Source: Arenibacter palladensis (GTDB lineage: Bacteria; Bacteroidota; Bacteroidia; Flavobacteriales; Flavobacteriaceae). From it: a stretch of 64,000 nt of DNA. This document shows positions 16,827-26,858 of this stretch, in pieces. Made by a program: the position numbers and the translations under genes. Each line of letters starts with the position of its first letter. Within the stretch, counting starts at the first letter, position 1. The notes under the pieces are model-generated. The model had not been told where the DNA came from. It saw only the letters and a list, made by a program, of their open reading frames with translations, and searched no databases. The stretch spans positions 62,001 to 126,000 of the forward strand of contig NZ_FQUX01000005.1 of assembly GCF_900129275.1 (NCBI RefSeq). The letters are read 5' to 3'.

Positions 16827-17534
16827 ATGCAATACAAAAGAATACTTTTAAAACTCAGTGGAGAAGCCCTAATGGGCACAAAGCAATACGGTATTGATGC
16901 TCAGCGTTTATCCGAATATGCAGAGGAGATCAAAGAAGTTGTGGACAAAGGTATAGAAGTTGCTATTGTGATCGGTGGTGGCAATATTTTCAGGGGATTG
17001 GCAGGAGCCAGTAATGGAATGGACAGGGTACAGGCGGACCATATGGGAATGTTGGCTACCGTTATAAATGGATTGGCCTTACAAAGTGCCTTGGAATTGC
17101 AAGGAGTACAGACCAGATTACAATCTGCCATAAAAATAAATGAGGTAGCCGAACCTTTTATTAGAAGACGCGCCATGCGACATTTGGAAAAAGGTAGGGT
17201 AGTTATATTTGGCGGCGGTACAGGAAATCCTTATTTCACTACAGATTCCGCTGCCGTGTTACGAGCCATAGAAATTGAAGCCGATGTAATTTTAAAAGGG
17301 ACCCGAGTGGACGGTATTTATACCTCCGACCCGGAAAAAGACAAAACAGCCACCAAATTTGACACGATAACCTTTAAAGATGTACTGACTAAGGGACTAA
17401 AAGTAATGGACACCACGGCCTTTACCCTAAGTCAGGAAAACGAATTGCCTATTGTTGTTTTTGATATGAACAAAAAAGGAAACCTTATGAAGTTGGTTTC
17501 CGGAGAGAATATAGGAACCGTTGTAAATCTATAG
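16827..17534 (+). CDS. pyrH: UMP kinase
   Basis: Bacterial UMP kinase, 235 residues, which phosphorylates UMP to UDP in the cytoplasm. Start ATG 16827 gives [17 protein letters not shown], the standard family N-terminus. An upstream in-frame ATG (16767) would add 20 non-conserved residues. Conserved parts are the GGGNIFRG loop, the [19 protein letters not shown] segment, [14 protein letters not shown] and the VDGIYTSDP motif. frr follows 41 bp downstream, the widely conserved pyrH-frr pair. Two TATTTTTG boxes at 16787-16804 may be promoter -7 elements, though a matching -33 box is not clear. Confidence 0.97.
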   Translation: MQYKRILLKLSGEALMGTKQYGIDAQRLSEYAEEIKEVVDKGIEVAIVIGGGNIFRGLAGASNGMDRVQADHMGMLATVINGLALQSALELQGVQTRLQSAIKINEVAEPFIRRRAMRHLEKGRVVIFGGGTGNPYFTTDSAAVLRAIEIEADVILKGTRVDGIYTSDPEKDKTATKFDTITFKDVLTKGLKVMDTTAFTLSQENELPIVVFDMNKKGNLMKLVSGENIGTVVNL

Positions 17535-17575
17535 TTTTGGCACTATTTGTGTTAAATCAATTAAAAAAATAGCAT

Positions 17576-18130
17576 ATGAACGAAGAAATTAAATTTATTC
17601 TGGATACTACCAAAGAAGGGATGGACAGTGCCATAGCACACCTTGAAAAAATGTTCTTGAAAATCAGGGCTGGAAAGGCAAGTCCTGTTATGCTATCCAG
17701 CGTAATGGTGGAATATTATGGCTCCCCCACCCCATTGTCACAAGTAGCAAATGTGAATACCCCGGACGCAAGAACCTTGTCCGTTCAGCCATGGGAAAAG
17801 AACATGCTACATGAAATAGAAAAAGCCATAATGAATGCCAATCTTGGATTTAATCCCATGAACAACGGCGATTTCGTAATCATCAACGTACCTCCCCTAA
17901 CGGAAGAAAGAAGGAGGGATTTGGTAAAACAAGCAAAGGCAGAAGCAGAAGACGCAAAGATAGGTGTCCGAAATGCTCGTCAGGAAGCCAATAAGGAAGT
18001 TAGAAGTCTGGAAGTATCCGAAGATTTACAGAAAAACGCAGAAGCCGATGTACAGGCACTCACAGATAAGTACATAAAAAAGATAGATGCTTTCCTTGAG
18101 GCCAAGGAAGCAGAAATCATGAAGGTATAA
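17576..18130 (+). CDS. frr: ribosome recycling factor
   Basis: Ribosome recycling factor, 184 residues, which splits post-termination ribosomes with EF-G. The signature segments are RAGKASPVMLSSVMVEYYG, PLSQVANVNTPDARTL, NAN-type NANLGFNPMNNGD, PPLTEERRRDLVKQAK and the C-terminal helix ending in KYIKKIDAFLEAKEAEIMKV. It follows pyrH and ends in a clear terminator. Confidence 0.98.
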   Translation: MNEEIKFILDTTKEGMDSAIAHLEKMFLKIRAGKASPVMLSSVMVEYYGSPTPLSQVANVNTPDARTLSVQPWEKNMLHEIEKAIMNANLGFNPMNNGDFVIINVPPLTEERRRDLVKQAKAEAEDAKIGVRNARQEANKEVRSLEVSEDLQKNAEADVQALTDKYIKKIDAFLEAKEAEIMKV

Positions 18131-18148
18131 CCTTAAAATACTAAAATT

Positions 18149-18178
18149 AAAAGAGCGGTCCATGGACCGCTCTTTTAA
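18149..18178 (+). terminator. terminator after frr
   Basis: The stem AAAAGAGCGGTCC with its complement GGACCGCTCTTTT encloses a small AT loop and is followed by TTTTAATTTT. Confidence 0.92.
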
Positions 18179-18429
18179 TTTTCCTCAACCACCTGCCCCC
18201 AAAAAAACTGAAAACTGCTTCCTCCCTGCCCTAACGTGTAGACTCGATAAAATTCGTTGTTCCCTCTACGACTATTTAGTCCCTGCTTCCTAGGAACAAT
18301 AACAATCATTCTCTACCTTTGCGCTCGAATAATTTTAGAATCCGAAAGACCTGTTTAAATCATAACGGTTTACTGGTTTTTTTAGGTTTAAATGCCATAT
18401 AAGCATTCTAAAACAAGACGTTTCACTAG
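18179..18429 (+). promoter_or_regulatory. intergenic region with probable promoter for the RND transporter
   Basis: No gene is seen. TACCTTTG at 18314-18321 matches the TANNTTTG -7 box and would give a leader of about 100 nt before the transporter gene. A TTTG -33 box is not present at the expected distance, so this is a partial match. Confidence 0.4.
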
Positions 18430-20832
18430 ATGGTTGCAAAGTTAACGCAAGGTTTTTGGGCAAAAATAGCACGGATAATACTTAGGAACAGAATTATAAT
18501 TCTAGTCCTATTGGCCATAATAACCATTTTTATGTCCATGCAATGGGACAAAATGAGGTTTTCCAATTCACAAGCCAACCTTCTACCCGATCACCATCCC
18601 GTAAACCTGGAATACCTTTCCTTTCTAAAACAGTTCGGCGAAGAAGGAAATGTTGTTGTTTTGGCCGTAAAGGACAGCTCCCTATTTACCCCTGAAAAAT
18701 TTAATCGCTGGAATAAGCTTAGCAAGCAACTGGGGGCTTTTCCCGAGGTTGACTTCGTATTGTCCACGGATAACCTACAAGAGCTCGTAAAAGACACTGT
18801 AAAACAAGAATTTGTTATGCGGCCTTTTATAAAACAAGCCCCTCAAACCAAAAAGGAGGTCGACAGTCTGACCAATCATCTTTTTAACGATCTTCCTTTT
18901 TACGATAATCTTATCTACAACAAAAAGACGCATACCATACGCAGTGTTATTTATTTGGACAAAGATATTGTCAACACCTCCGTACGTAAAGACTTCATAC
19001 TTGAAGACCTTTCTACTTTGGTCAAAAATTTTGAAAAAGAAACGGGCCTAGATGTGCGTATTTCGGGCATGCCTTACATAAGGACCATGAACTCCCAAAA
19101 TATCATTGATGAAATTGGGAAATTTATTCTTGCGGCATTAGGAGTAACTTCCCTGATCTTCTTTTTCTTTTTCAGAAGTTTTAGGGCTACGATCATTTCC
19201 ATGTTTGTTGTAATCATAGGGGTTATGTGGGCTTTTGGAATCTTGGGCCTACTGCAATATGAAATTACGGTTCTTACCGCCCTGATTCCACCATTAATCA
19301 TTGTTATCGGTATTCCCAACTGTATCTTCCTCATAAACAAATACCAACAGGAAGTAAAAAAGCACGGAAACCAGGCCTTGTCGCTACAACGTGTAATCTC
19401 AAAAATTGGTAACGCCACCCTGATGACCAACGTTACTACCGCTTCGGGTTTTGCCACATTTATCATTACCGACAGCAAACTACTCAAGGAGTTCGGCATT
19501 GTGGCTTCCATGAACATTATAGGTATATTTGTGCTTTCACTTTTGATAATTCCGATTATCTACAGCTTTATGTCCCTTCCAAAAGACAAGCATTTGAAAC
19601 ACTTGAATACCAAGTGGATCGAAACTTTTGTGAGCTGGATGGAAAGAATTGTAAGGGAGAGAAGGATTACGGTATATATAGTATCCATTGCCCTTTTGGT
19701 AGCTAGTATAATTGGCATATATCAAATAGACATTTCCGGAAGCCCTATAGAGGATATGCCCAAAAAAGCGGAATTTTTTAAGGACATACGCTTTTTTGAA
19801 CAAGAGTTTGACGGAATAATGCCCGTAGAAATAGTAGTGGACACAGAAAGGCCCAAAGGGGTCTTAAAACCTACCACCCTGAGAAAAATGGATGAACTGG
19901 GTACGGTGATAAATGAAATTCCCGAACTTTCCAGGCCAGTTTCAGTAGTGGACTTGGTTAAATATTCCAAACAGGCCTTCTACAGCGGCATCCCTAAATA
20001 TTATCAACTCCCCACCTCACAGGAAAATACTTTTATTATGGATGTTGCCCGCAAATCCTCGGACAACGGCAACCTATTGAGCAGTTTTGTAGATAGCACG
20101 GGACAGGTGGCCCGGATGACCACATACATGAAGGATGTAAAAACATCCCGAATGGAAACCATTGAAGCCAAACTAAAAGAGAATATCGACAAAATTTTCC
20201 CTTCGGATAGGTACAAGGTTACCATGACCGGTAGTGCCCTTCTCTTTTTAAAAGGGACCAAATATTTGGTAAAAAACCTGATCATGTCCCTTGCCCTGGC
20301 CATTGGTCTTATTGCCCTCTTTATGGCCTATCTTTTCCGATCGTTTAGAATGATAGTAATTTCATTGATACCCAATTTATTGCCGCTGGTAATTACCGCG
20401 GGAGTTATGGGATTCGTAGGGGTACCTATTAAGCCTTCCACTATTTTGGTATTTAGCATTGCTTTTGGAATTTCGGTGGACGATACCATACACTTTTTGG
20501 CCAAGTACAGACAGGAACTTACAAGCAACCACTGGAGAATTAAAAAATCGGTCTATGCCGCCTTAAGGGAAACCGGGGTTAGTATGTTCTACACCTCCAT
20601 TGTACTGTTCTTTGGCTTTTCGGTCTTCATCATTTCCAGTTTCGGGGGAACAGTGGCTTTAGGGGCATTGGTTTCGGCCACCCTATTGTTCGCAATGCTG
20701 GCCAACCTAATTTTATTACCTTCCTTACTTCTTTCTTTGGAGAGAAGTATTGCCAACAAACAGGTGCTTAAAGAACCACAAATAGACATTCTTCCGAAGG
20801 AAGAACTCAATATCACGGACAAGGAGGAATAG
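18430..20832 (+). CDS. RND/MMPL family transporter
   Basis: An 800-residue inner-membrane exporter of the RND superfamily, MMPL/patched-type. The topology is duplicated: a first hydrophobic helix near the N-terminus, a periplasmic loop, a block of five to six helices (about residues 230-380), a second long periplasmic loop and another helix block (about 615-775). The sequence FGISVDDTIHFLAKYRQE in the second block is the MMPL/patched-type charged helix of the proton relay. The substrate (lipid, hopanoid or drug) cannot be told. No adaptor or outer-membrane gene is adjacent, in contrast to tripartite RND pumps. Confidence 0.88.
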   Translation: MVAKLTQGFWAKIARIILRNRIIILVLLAIITIFMSMQWDKMRFSNSQANLLPDHHPVNLEYLSFLKQFGEEGNVVVLAVKDSSLFTPEKFNRWNKLSKQLGAFPEVDFVLSTDNLQELVKDTVKQEFVMRPFIKQAPQTKKEVDSLTNHLFNDLPFYDNLIYNKKTHTIRSVIYLDKDIVNTSVRKDFILEDLSTLVKNFEKETGLDVRISGMPYIRTMNSQNIIDEIGKFILAALGVTSLIFFFFFRSFRATIISMFVVIIGVMWAFGILGLLQYEITVLTALIPPLIIVIGIPNCIFLINKYQQEVKKHGNQALSLQRVISKIGNATLMTNVTTASGFATFIITDSKLLKEFGIVASMNIIGIFVLSLLIIPIIYSFMSLPKDKHLKHLNTKWIETFVSWMERIVRERRITVYIVSIALLVASIIGIYQIDISGSPIEDMPKKAEFFKDIRFFEQEFDGIMPVEIVVDTERPKGVLKPTTLRKMDELGTVINEIPELSRPVSVVDLVKYSKQAFYSGIPKYYQLPTSQENTFIMDVARKSSDNGNLLSSFVDSTGQVARMTTYMKDVKTSRMETIEAKLKENIDKIFPSDRYKVTMTGSALLFLKGTKYLVKNLIMSLALAIGLIALFMAYLFRSFRMIVISLIPNLLPLVITAGVMGFVGVPIKPSTILVFSIAFGISVDDTIHFLAKYRQELTSNHWRIKKSVYAALRETGVSMFYTSIVLFFGFSVFIISSFGGTVALGALVSATLLFAMLANLILLPSLLLSLERSIANKQVLKEPQIDILPKEELNITDKEE

Positions 20833-20885
20833 TCCGTTTTATAAAATATTTTTTACCCGGTATTTACAGATATTTACCCAATTTA

Positions 20886-20910
20886 TATTTTTGCAAAAAG
20901 GCTATCTTTG
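20886..20910 (+). promoter_or_regulatory. candidate promoter boxes upstream of asnS
   Basis: TATTTTTG at 20886-20893 and TATCTTTG at 20903-20910 both fit the TANNTTTG -7 box. The first has TTTA at the place expected for the -33 TTTG. Either would give a short leader before ATG 20935. Confidence 0.45.
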
Positions 20911-20934
20911 CCACTTAATTTACAAGGAATTCAA

Positions 20935-22368
20935 ATGAAGACATTTAGCGTAAAAGAGCTACTATCTCCCGATCATTTACACCAGGAAGTTACTGTTAAC
21001 GGATGGGTAAAAACCTACAGGAGCAATAGATTTATTGCTTTAAACGATGGATCTACTATAAACAACATACAATGCGTGGTAGATTTTGAGGAATATGATG
21101 AAAATCTACTAAAGCAAATTAATACAGGCGCTGCTCTTAAAATAAGCGGAACCTTGGTGGAAAGCCAGGGAAAAGGGCAGTCCGTGGAGATACAGGTCAA
21201 GGAGATCAAGGTACACGGAGGAGCAGACCCTGAGGTCTACCCTATTCAACCTAAAAAACACTCTCTGGAGTTTTTGAGGGAAAAGGCACACCTTCGCGTA
21301 AGAACAAATACCTTTGCAGCTATAATGAGGGTGCGTTCGGCCCTTTCGTTTGCTGTGCACCAATATTTTCAAAAAAATGGATTCTTCTATGTCCATACCC
21401 CTATAATTACAGGTTCGGATGCAGAAGGAGCTGGAGAAATGTTCAGGGTGTCTACCTTGGACAACAAAAAGCCGCCTTTAACGGAGGATGGTGAAATAGA
21501 CTATAGGGAAGATTTTTTTGGCAAAGAGACCAATTTAACCGTATCCGGACAGTTGGAAGCCGAAACTTACGCCATGGGCTTGGGAAAGGTCTACACCTTC
21601 GGCCCCACTTTTAGGGCTGAAAACTCCAACACTTCGAGACATTTGGCCGAATTTTGGATGATAGAGCCCGAAGTAGCATTTAACGACCTGGATGCCAACA
21701 TGGATTTGGCCGAAGACTTTATAAAGGAGGTCATTAATTACGCTCTGGAAAACTGCAAGGAAGACCTGCAGTTCCTGGAACAGCGATTATTGGACGAAGA
21801 AAAGAGCAAACCACAGGCGGAACGCAGTGAAATGCCTTTGATAGAAAAACTAAAATTTGTTTCGGACAACACCTTTAAGCGTGTCACCTACACCGAGGCC
21901 ATAGACATACTAAGGAACAGTAAGCCCAACAAAAAGAAGCAGTTCAAATACCTTATTGATGAATGGGGTGCTGACCTACAGAGTGAGCACGAACGCTTTC
22001 TGGTGGAAAAACATTTTAAATGCCCGGTAATATTATTCGATTATCCCGCCAAAATAAAGGCATTCTATATGCGTTTAAATGAGGACGGCAAAACGGTTAG
22101 GGCTATGGACATCCTATTCCCCGGTATTGGCGAAATAGTGGGTGGATCCCAACGTGAGGAACGCTTGGACATCCTATTGGAGAAGATCAAAGCTTTGGGT
22201 ATTGATGAAAAGGAACTTTGGTGGTATTTGGATCTTAGGAAATTTGGAACTGCCGTACATAGTGGCTTTGGACTAGGTTTCGAGAGATTGGTACTGTTTG
22301 CAACAGGCATGGGCAATATAAGGGACGTAATACCTTTCCCTAGAACGCCACAGAATGCTGAATTCTAA
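20935..22368 (+). CDS. asnS: asparaginyl-tRNA synthetase
   Basis: Class IIb aminoacyl-tRNA synthetase, 477 residues, charging tRNA-Asn. An N-terminal OB-fold anticodon-binding domain ([22 protein letters not shown]) is followed by the catalytic core with motif 2 ([21 protein letters not shown]) and motif 3 ([16 protein letters not shown]). I choose ATG 20935 ([10 protein letters not shown]). An upstream in-frame start at 20908 overlaps the predicted promoter box. rpoN follows 40 bp downstream. Confidence 0.97.
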   Translation: MKTFSVKELLSPDHLHQEVTVNGWVKTYRSNRFIALNDGSTINNIQCVVDFEEYDENLLKQINTGAALKISGTLVESQGKGQSVEIQVKEIKVHGGADPEVYPIQPKKHSLEFLREKAHLRVRTNTFAAIMRVRSALSFAVHQYFQKNGFFYVHTPIITGSDAEGAGEMFRVSTLDNKKPPLTEDGEIDYREDFFGKETNLTVSGQLEAETYAMGLGKVYTFGPTFRAENSNTSRHLAEFWMIEPEVAFNDLDANMDLAEDFIKEVINYALENCKEDLQFLEQRLLDEEKSKPQAERSEMPLIEKLKFVSDNTFKRVTYTEAIDILRNSKPNKKKQFKYLIDEWGADLQSEHERFLVEKHFKCPVILFDYPAKIKAFYMRLNEDGKTVRAMDILFPGIGEIVGGSQREERLDILLEKIKALGIDEKELWWYLDLRKFGTAVHSGFGLGFERLVLFATGMGNIRDVIPFPRTPQNAEF

Positions 22369-22408
22369 TCATTATTCTTTAACTTTATAAGATAGATCAC
22401 CGTTATAA

Positions 22409-23866
22409 ATGCTGAAACAACACCTACAGTTTAAATTATCGCAGAAATTATCTCCACAACAAATACAGTTGATGAAGTTGATTCAATTGCCTACGCAGGC
22501 ATTTGAGCAACGACTGAAACAAGAGCTGGAGGAAAATCCTGCTTTGGAAACTGGAAAGGATGAAGTTGACACCCAACAGGATGAATTTGATGATCTATAT
22601 GACAACGAAACCGATAGCGAAAGTATAAGTGCGGAAGATATCAATATTGATGATTATTTAAGTGATGACGAGATTCCGGATTATCGCACACAAGCCAATA
22701 ATTACAGTGCCGATGATGAGGAAAAAAGTGTTCCATACGCAGCAGGAATCTCTTTTAATCAATATCTCATAAATCAGTTGAACACTATTTATTTAACTGA
22801 TGAGGAATGGTCCATTGCCGAATTCTTGGTGGGCAGCGTGGATGAGAGCGGGTATATCAGAAGACCTCTTTCCGATATAATGGACGATCTGGCTTTTACC
22901 CAAAACATCTATACGGACGAAAAGACCATTAAAAAGGTATTGCACATAGTTCAAGATCTTGACCCTGCCGGTGTAGCGGCAAGAACTTTGGAAGAGTGCC
23001 TTCTTCTTCAATTAAAAAGGAAGGAAATGACCCCCAGTATAGAACTGGCCATTCAATTGTTGGAAAAATCCTTTGAGCAGTTTACCAAAAAGCACTATCA
23101 AAAGCTTATTCAAAAGCACAATATCACAGAAGAACAGCTCAAGGATGCCATTGCCGAAATTGAACGCTTAAATCCCAAACCAGGAGGCTCCTATTCCGGG
23201 AATAACCGAATTGTGGAGCACGTAGTACCCGATTTTTCCATTCGTATTGTAGACGGGGAACTGGAGCTCACCCTTAACGGAAGAAATGCACCTGAGCTTC
23301 ACGTTTCGCGGGAGTACAACAATATGCTGGAAGGGTACAAAAATTCCAAGGAAAAGTCCAAGTCCCAAAAGGACACCGTGATGTTCATCAAACAAAAATT
23401 AGATGCCGCAAAATGGTTTATTGATGCCATAAGACAGCGTCAACAGACCCTATATATTACCATGAACGAAATCATGGAATATCAAAAAGAATACTTCCTT
23501 ACAGGGGATGAACGCAAATTGCGACCCATGATCCTGAAAGACATAGCCGATGGCATCGGCATGGATGTTTCCACTGTTTCCAGGGTAGCCAACAGCAAAT
23601 ATGTTGACACCCCTTATGGCACGAAACTGATCAAGGACTACTTTTCCGAATCCATGAAAAACGATCAGGGAGAAGATGTATCCACCAAGGAAATAAAAAA
23701 GATTCTGGAAACTGTTATTGGGGAGGAAACCAAGAAAAAACCGCTTACAGATGATAAACTGGCTGCTATTCTCAAAGAAAAGGGTTACCCTATTGCCCGG
23801 CGTACGGTAGCAAAATACAGGGAACAACTGGATATTCCGGTGGCCAGGTTGAGAAAACAGATTTAA
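22409..23866 (+). CDS. rpoN: RNA polymerase sigma-54 factor
   Basis: Sigma-54, 485 residues. Region I (LKQHLQFKLSQKLSPQQIQLMKLIQLP) binds enhancer-binding proteins. It is followed by an acidic linker with many Asp/Glu, the core-binding domain (FLVGSVDESGYIRR, LDPAGVAARTLEECLLLQL) and the helix-turn-helix region. The C-terminal RpoN box ARRTVAKYRE (463-472), which contacts the -24 element, is intact. A factor of this type needs an ATP-dependent activator, and none is encoded in the window. The next gene overlaps its stop codon (TAATG). Confidence 0.97.
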   Translation: MLKQHLQFKLSQKLSPQQIQLMKLIQLPTQAFEQRLKQELEENPALETGKDEVDTQQDEFDDLYDNETDSESISAEDINIDDYLSDDEIPDYRTQANNYSADDEEKSVPYAAGISFNQYLINQLNTIYLTDEEWSIAEFLVGSVDESGYIRRPLSDIMDDLAFTQNIYTDEKTIKKVLHIVQDLDPAGVAARTLEECLLLQLKRKEMTPSIELAIQLLEKSFEQFTKKHYQKLIQKHNITEEQLKDAIAEIERLNPKPGGSYSGNNRIVEHVVPDFSIRIVDGELELTLNGRNAPELHVSREYNNMLEGYKNSKEKSKSQKDTVMFIKQKLDAAKWFIDAIRQRQQTLYITMNEIMEYQKEYFLTGDERKLRPMILKDIADGIGMDVSTVSRVANSKYVDTPYGTKLIKDYFSESMKNDQGEDVSTKEIKKILETVIGEETKKKPLTDDKLAAILKEKGYPIARRTVAKYREQLDIPVARLRKQI

Positions 23867-24471
23867 TGCGACTATTCCTCAAGATTACGTCATACCTTCT
23901 ACACCCGCTTTTTATACCATTTGCAGGTACCATTGCCTATTTCCTTATTACCCCCAAATACAGTCCGTTGGAGGTGCAGAGCGGAAATATCCTGCCCATA
24001 TTTATTCTCACTATAATCATCCCCATTATATTCTACCTGATCTTGCGCAACCTGGGCATTGTAAGTTCCGTATTCATGCCCAATCTCCAAGAAAGGAAAT
24101 ACCCTCTTTATATTAGCCTAGGACTGCTTATAATGGTGCTATTTAAAGTAATCCCCAACAACTTTACCATAGAGCTGCACTACTACTTTTTAGGCCTTAT
24201 AGCGGCCTTATTTAGCGCCCTTGTATTGCTATTTCTTAACTTTAAGTGTAGTATGCACCTTTTAGGCATGGGAAGTTTGTTAATGTTCTTAATAAACCTG
24301 AGTATTCACTTTGAAATCAACGTTACCATTGCCATTAGCATAGTAACCCTACTGAGCGGCCTAGCGGCCACCTCAAGACTTTATTTGAACGCCCACACCA
24401 AAGCGGAAGTCCTAATTGGATTTGCCATCGGCCTGTTTACCCAATTATTTACTGTTAAATTTTGGCTATAA
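23866..24471 (+). CDS. divergent PAP2-like membrane protein
   Basis: A 201-residue membrane protein with about six hydrophobic helices. The C-terminal sequence SRLYLNAHTKAEVLIGFAIG resembles PAP2 phosphatase motif 3 (SR-x5-H-x3-D-x3-G) with Glu in place of Asp, and CSMHLLGMGS may be a remnant of the PSGH motif 2. The KX6RP motif 1 is not evident. It may be a degenerate or altered lipid phosphatase relative. Translation is coupled to rpoN by a 1-base stop/start overlap. Its stop lies within 6 bp of the stop of the convergent next gene. Confidence 0.65.
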   Translation: MRLFLKITSYLLHPLFIPFAGTIAYFLITPKYSPLEVQSGNILPIFILTIIIPIIFYLILRNLGIVSSVFMPNLQERKYPLYISLGLLIMVLFKVIPNNFTIELHYYFLGLIAALFSALVLLFLNFKCSMHLLGMGSLLMFLINLSIHFEINVTIAISIVTLLSGLAATSRLYLNAHTKAEVLIGFAIGLFTQLFTVKFWL

Positions 24472-25158
24472 AATAAAAAAAATAAGTCCCACCTTGAGTG
24501 GCTTAAATTCTATAAGACCCCCCGACTCTCCCGTTACCCCATCATTGAACAACGAACTAAGCGCATAATAGATGTGAATATTGAAGGTATTGTACCCTAC
24601 ATTTAAGGTTAGACCGTATTGAAAGTCCCTTATATCCTTATTTACAAAGACTATTTTCTCTGAGCTCGAAACGAATTTGGACCTACCATCAAAAACATAG
24701 CCTAGCTTAACACCGGTATAAATCCTCCAAAACTTATATTCCTCCGGAGTTGAATTGCGCCACCTAAACTGAAAGGGGACCTCCAGGACATGGGTTGCAA
24801 TTTTGTTTCTCTTGAAATCGGCATCACTATCCAACACCGAATACACAACATCTGATCCTTGTTGGGTAGCCAACAAATTGGTATAATAGGAATTGATGCC
24901 ATATCCCAAACCAATAGCAATGCCCATATTCCTTTGATAACTTAAGGGAATATCCTTAATAAAACCGGCCTGCAAGCCATATGAAAGGTTTCTTTGGGAA
25001 ACATCGGCCGGAAGATTGGTGGCAAAATTATAAGTAAGCCCAAAATAAAACTGATCTTCCAAATATTTCCTATCCACCTCCGTGTTGGTTACCAAAGCCT
25101 GTCCGGAAACAAAAGCACCGGAAAACAAAAGTATTATGAATATAAGGTGGCATCTCAT
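24466..25158 (-). CDS. PorT-like outer-membrane beta-barrel protein
   Basis: A 230-residue protein with a signal peptide (ends near VSGQA) and about eight amphipathic beta-strand pairs, ending in an aromatic/aliphatic strand (KVGLIFFIL), as for outer-membrane barrels of the PorT/SprT-like family. True PorT acts in the type IX secretion system. Assignment as that orthologue is possible but not proven, because this phylum has many PorT-like barrels. It lies directly downstream of the exb cluster but behind a terminator, so it probably has its own promoter. Confidence 0.7.
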   Translation of the reverse strand: MRCHLIFIILLFSGAFVSGQALVTNTEVDRKYLEDQFYFGLTYNFATNLPADVSQRNLSYGLQAGFIKDIPLSYQRNMGIAIGLGYGINSYYTNLLATQQGSDVVYSVLDSDADFKRNKIATHVLEVPFQFRWRNSTPEEYKFWRIYTGVKLGYVFDGRSKFVSSSEKIVFVNKDIRDFQYGLTLNVGYNTFNIHIYYALSSLFNDGVTGESGGLIEFKPLKVGLIFFIL

Positions 25159-25185
25159 AGCCTTTTAAAGGTAATTAATTAAACA

Positions 25186-25224
25186 TAAAAAAACGCTTCA
25201 AATATATGCATTTGAAGCGTTTTG
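25186..25224 (-). terminator. terminator of the exb operon
   Basis: The stem AAAACGCTTCAAAT with complement ATTTGAAGCGTTTT and a short AT loop is followed by a T run on the minus strand. It separates the exbB-exbD operon from the PorT-like gene. Confidence 0.9.
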
Positions 25225-25245
25225 ATTCTCTTATCCTTTTACTAA

Positions 25246-25728
25246 CTATTGCAAATTCCTGAATGCATCACCTTCATAGGTGGTATAATTTACTTTCAAG
25301 GCATTTACTTTTCTAAGCTCTTGTTTTATATCGGAAATAATACCCATATTGGCATCCTTGTCCACCTTAAGTGCAGTTGTCAATACATTTTGTAATTCCT
25401 GAGGCTTTTTGGCCCTTTCCATCAAAATATAATCACCCACTTCGGATGCATCAGCAAACTTATCGTTCAACTGAATTTTGGATTCGGTACCATAAGTCTT
25501 CTCATACTCACGGGTAGGCTTCCCAACATAAATGTAGATTACCCTATCCTTCTTTTCCAATTTTTTGATTTCCGAAGCATTGGGCAGAACGTTTTCAACT
25601 TTCAAGGTACTGTCTTTCATCACTGTAACCGTCATAAAGAAGAACAAAAGCATGAAAACGATATCTGGCAAGGATGCAGTGTTCACCGCAGGTAAAGCCG
25701 CATCTTTTTTCTTATTAAATTTTGACAT
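25246..25728 (-). CDS. exbD: ExbD/TolR family biopolymer transport protein
   Basis: A 160-residue ExbD-type protein: cytoplasmic N-terminus, one membrane helix with the conserved proton-coupling aspartate in ASLPDIVFMLLFFFMTVTV, and a periplasmic domain. It is the second of two ExbD paralogues in the operon and differs from the first by lacking the Cys-containing insert. It should couple proton flow to TonB-dependent uptake or another outer-membrane process. Confidence 0.93.
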   Translation of the reverse strand: MSKFNKKKDAALPAVNTASLPDIVFMLLFFFMTVTVMKDSTLKVENVLPNASEIKKLEKKDRVIYIYVGKPTREYEKTYGTESKIQLNDKFADASEVGDYILMERAKKPQELQNVLTTALKVDKDANMGIISDIKQELRKVNALKVNYTTYEGDAFRNLQ

Positions 25729-25753
25729 AGTATCTTGTTTTTAACTTCTAAAT

Positions 25754-26374
25754 TTAGTTTGACGATGTTTCGGCCTCTGAAAGCTTCTGAGGAAACAAAT
25801 CCTGAATTCTCTTAACCTTCTCCTTTAATTCTTCACGAACATTGTCCGGAGTTTCAGGGTTAAGATATTCTGCTTCCATGTCCGTAAAGTCTCTCTTGAA
25901 CAAACGTTGTGCCTCCCTATTTCTAAGATCGTTATAGGCCCCAACCAATTCGTTCTGAACGGTTATGTAGGTTCCGTATTTCGTCTCCCTATCATTCTTA
26001 AGCGATATAATTGCTTTCGCAGGACTATCGGATGAAGATGGATCCCTTTTACCTTTACAATAACTACAGTAGTCCGCAGTTCCAGATGGTGCACCTCCAT
26101 TGTCCAAAAAGGCAATGGCCTTGGCCCTTAAATCCTTAATATTTGTCAACTCATCATCAGCCAATAATTGTCCATCACGGTTAATATTGACCTGAAAAAT
26201 ATTCTTTTGCTTAATGATTACATCCGTATCTGGCGGCTCAATTGGTGGCAACATACGATCTAATCCTGCATCTGTTTCAATAGTGGTAGTCACTAGGAAA
26301 AAGATAAGCAATAAGAACGCTATGTCTGCCATAGAACCCGCATTAACCTCTGGTGGTGCTCCTCTTTTTGGCAT
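25754..26374 (-). CDS. exbD: ExbD/TolR family protein with CxxC insert
   Basis: A 206-residue ExbD paralogue. The membrane helix carries the conserved aspartate (GSMADIAFLLLIFFLVTT). The periplasmic domain holds an insert with YCSYCKGK, a CxxC pair, not present in the neighbouring ExbD. Extra C-terminal residues are charged and likely helical. The gap to the next exbD is 25 bp, so they are co-transcribed. Two ExbD variants with one ExbB suggests a heteromeric stator. Confidence 0.93.
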   Translation of the reverse strand: MPKRGAPPEVNAGSMADIAFLLLIFFLVTTTIETDAGLDRMLPPIEPPDTDVIIKQKNIFQVNINRDGQLLADDELTNIKDLRAKAIAFLDNGGAPSGTADYCSYCKGKRDPSSSDSPAKAIISLKNDRETKYGTYITVQNELVGAYNDLRNREAQRLFKRDFTDMEAEYLNPETPDNVREELKEKVKRIQDLFPQKLSEAETSSN

Positions 26375-26388
26375 AATATTTTATTTTA

Positions 26389-26832
26389 TTATTTACTAAT
26401 CATTTTCTTAACTCCAGACCACAACATGGCACCTACAGCTACAATGGTAAGAATAAAAAACACATTCAATCCCATACCAATGGTTTTCACTGTATCCTCC
26501 GTAGTAGGAACTCCTTTTTTGGCCATTTCTTCCAAACTAACATCTGTTCCAGTTGCTAGGGCGTAAGAGATAACAACGACTACCAAAAGACCACCTACAC
26601 CAAATAAGGTTTTCTTTAAGGCTCCTTTGGAGGTAAACAAGTTCACCAATCCAAAAAGAACCGAGGCCGCTATCGCAATCCCCAACAATAAGTAGGTTAT
26701 GATGAACATGAAGTTCATAGACCCATTATTTATGGCTTCCGTTGCGGGAACGTCTGCACTAGGAAGCTGAAACCACAGTATGGCCCCAATCACTCCGAGT
26801 ACAACTAATATTATTTTAACTATTTTATGCAT
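26389..26832 (-). CDS. small membrane protein of the exb operon
   Basis: A 147-residue protein with about four membrane helices (near residues 5-22, 45-65, 76-95 and 122-142). I recognise no named family. Its place between exbB and exbD, with gaps of 14 and 26 bp, suggests that it is part of or modulates the Exb complex. Confidence 0.8.
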   Translation of the reverse strand: MHKIVKIILVVLGVIGAILWFQLPSADVPATEAINNGSMNFMFIITYLLLGIAIAASVLFGLVNLFTSKGALKKTLFGVGGLLVVVVISYALATGTDVSLEEMAKKGVPTTEDTVKTIGMGLNVFFILTIVAVGAMLWSGVKKMISK

Positions 26833-26858
26833 GATACTTTAAGTATTTAGTGTCCGAC

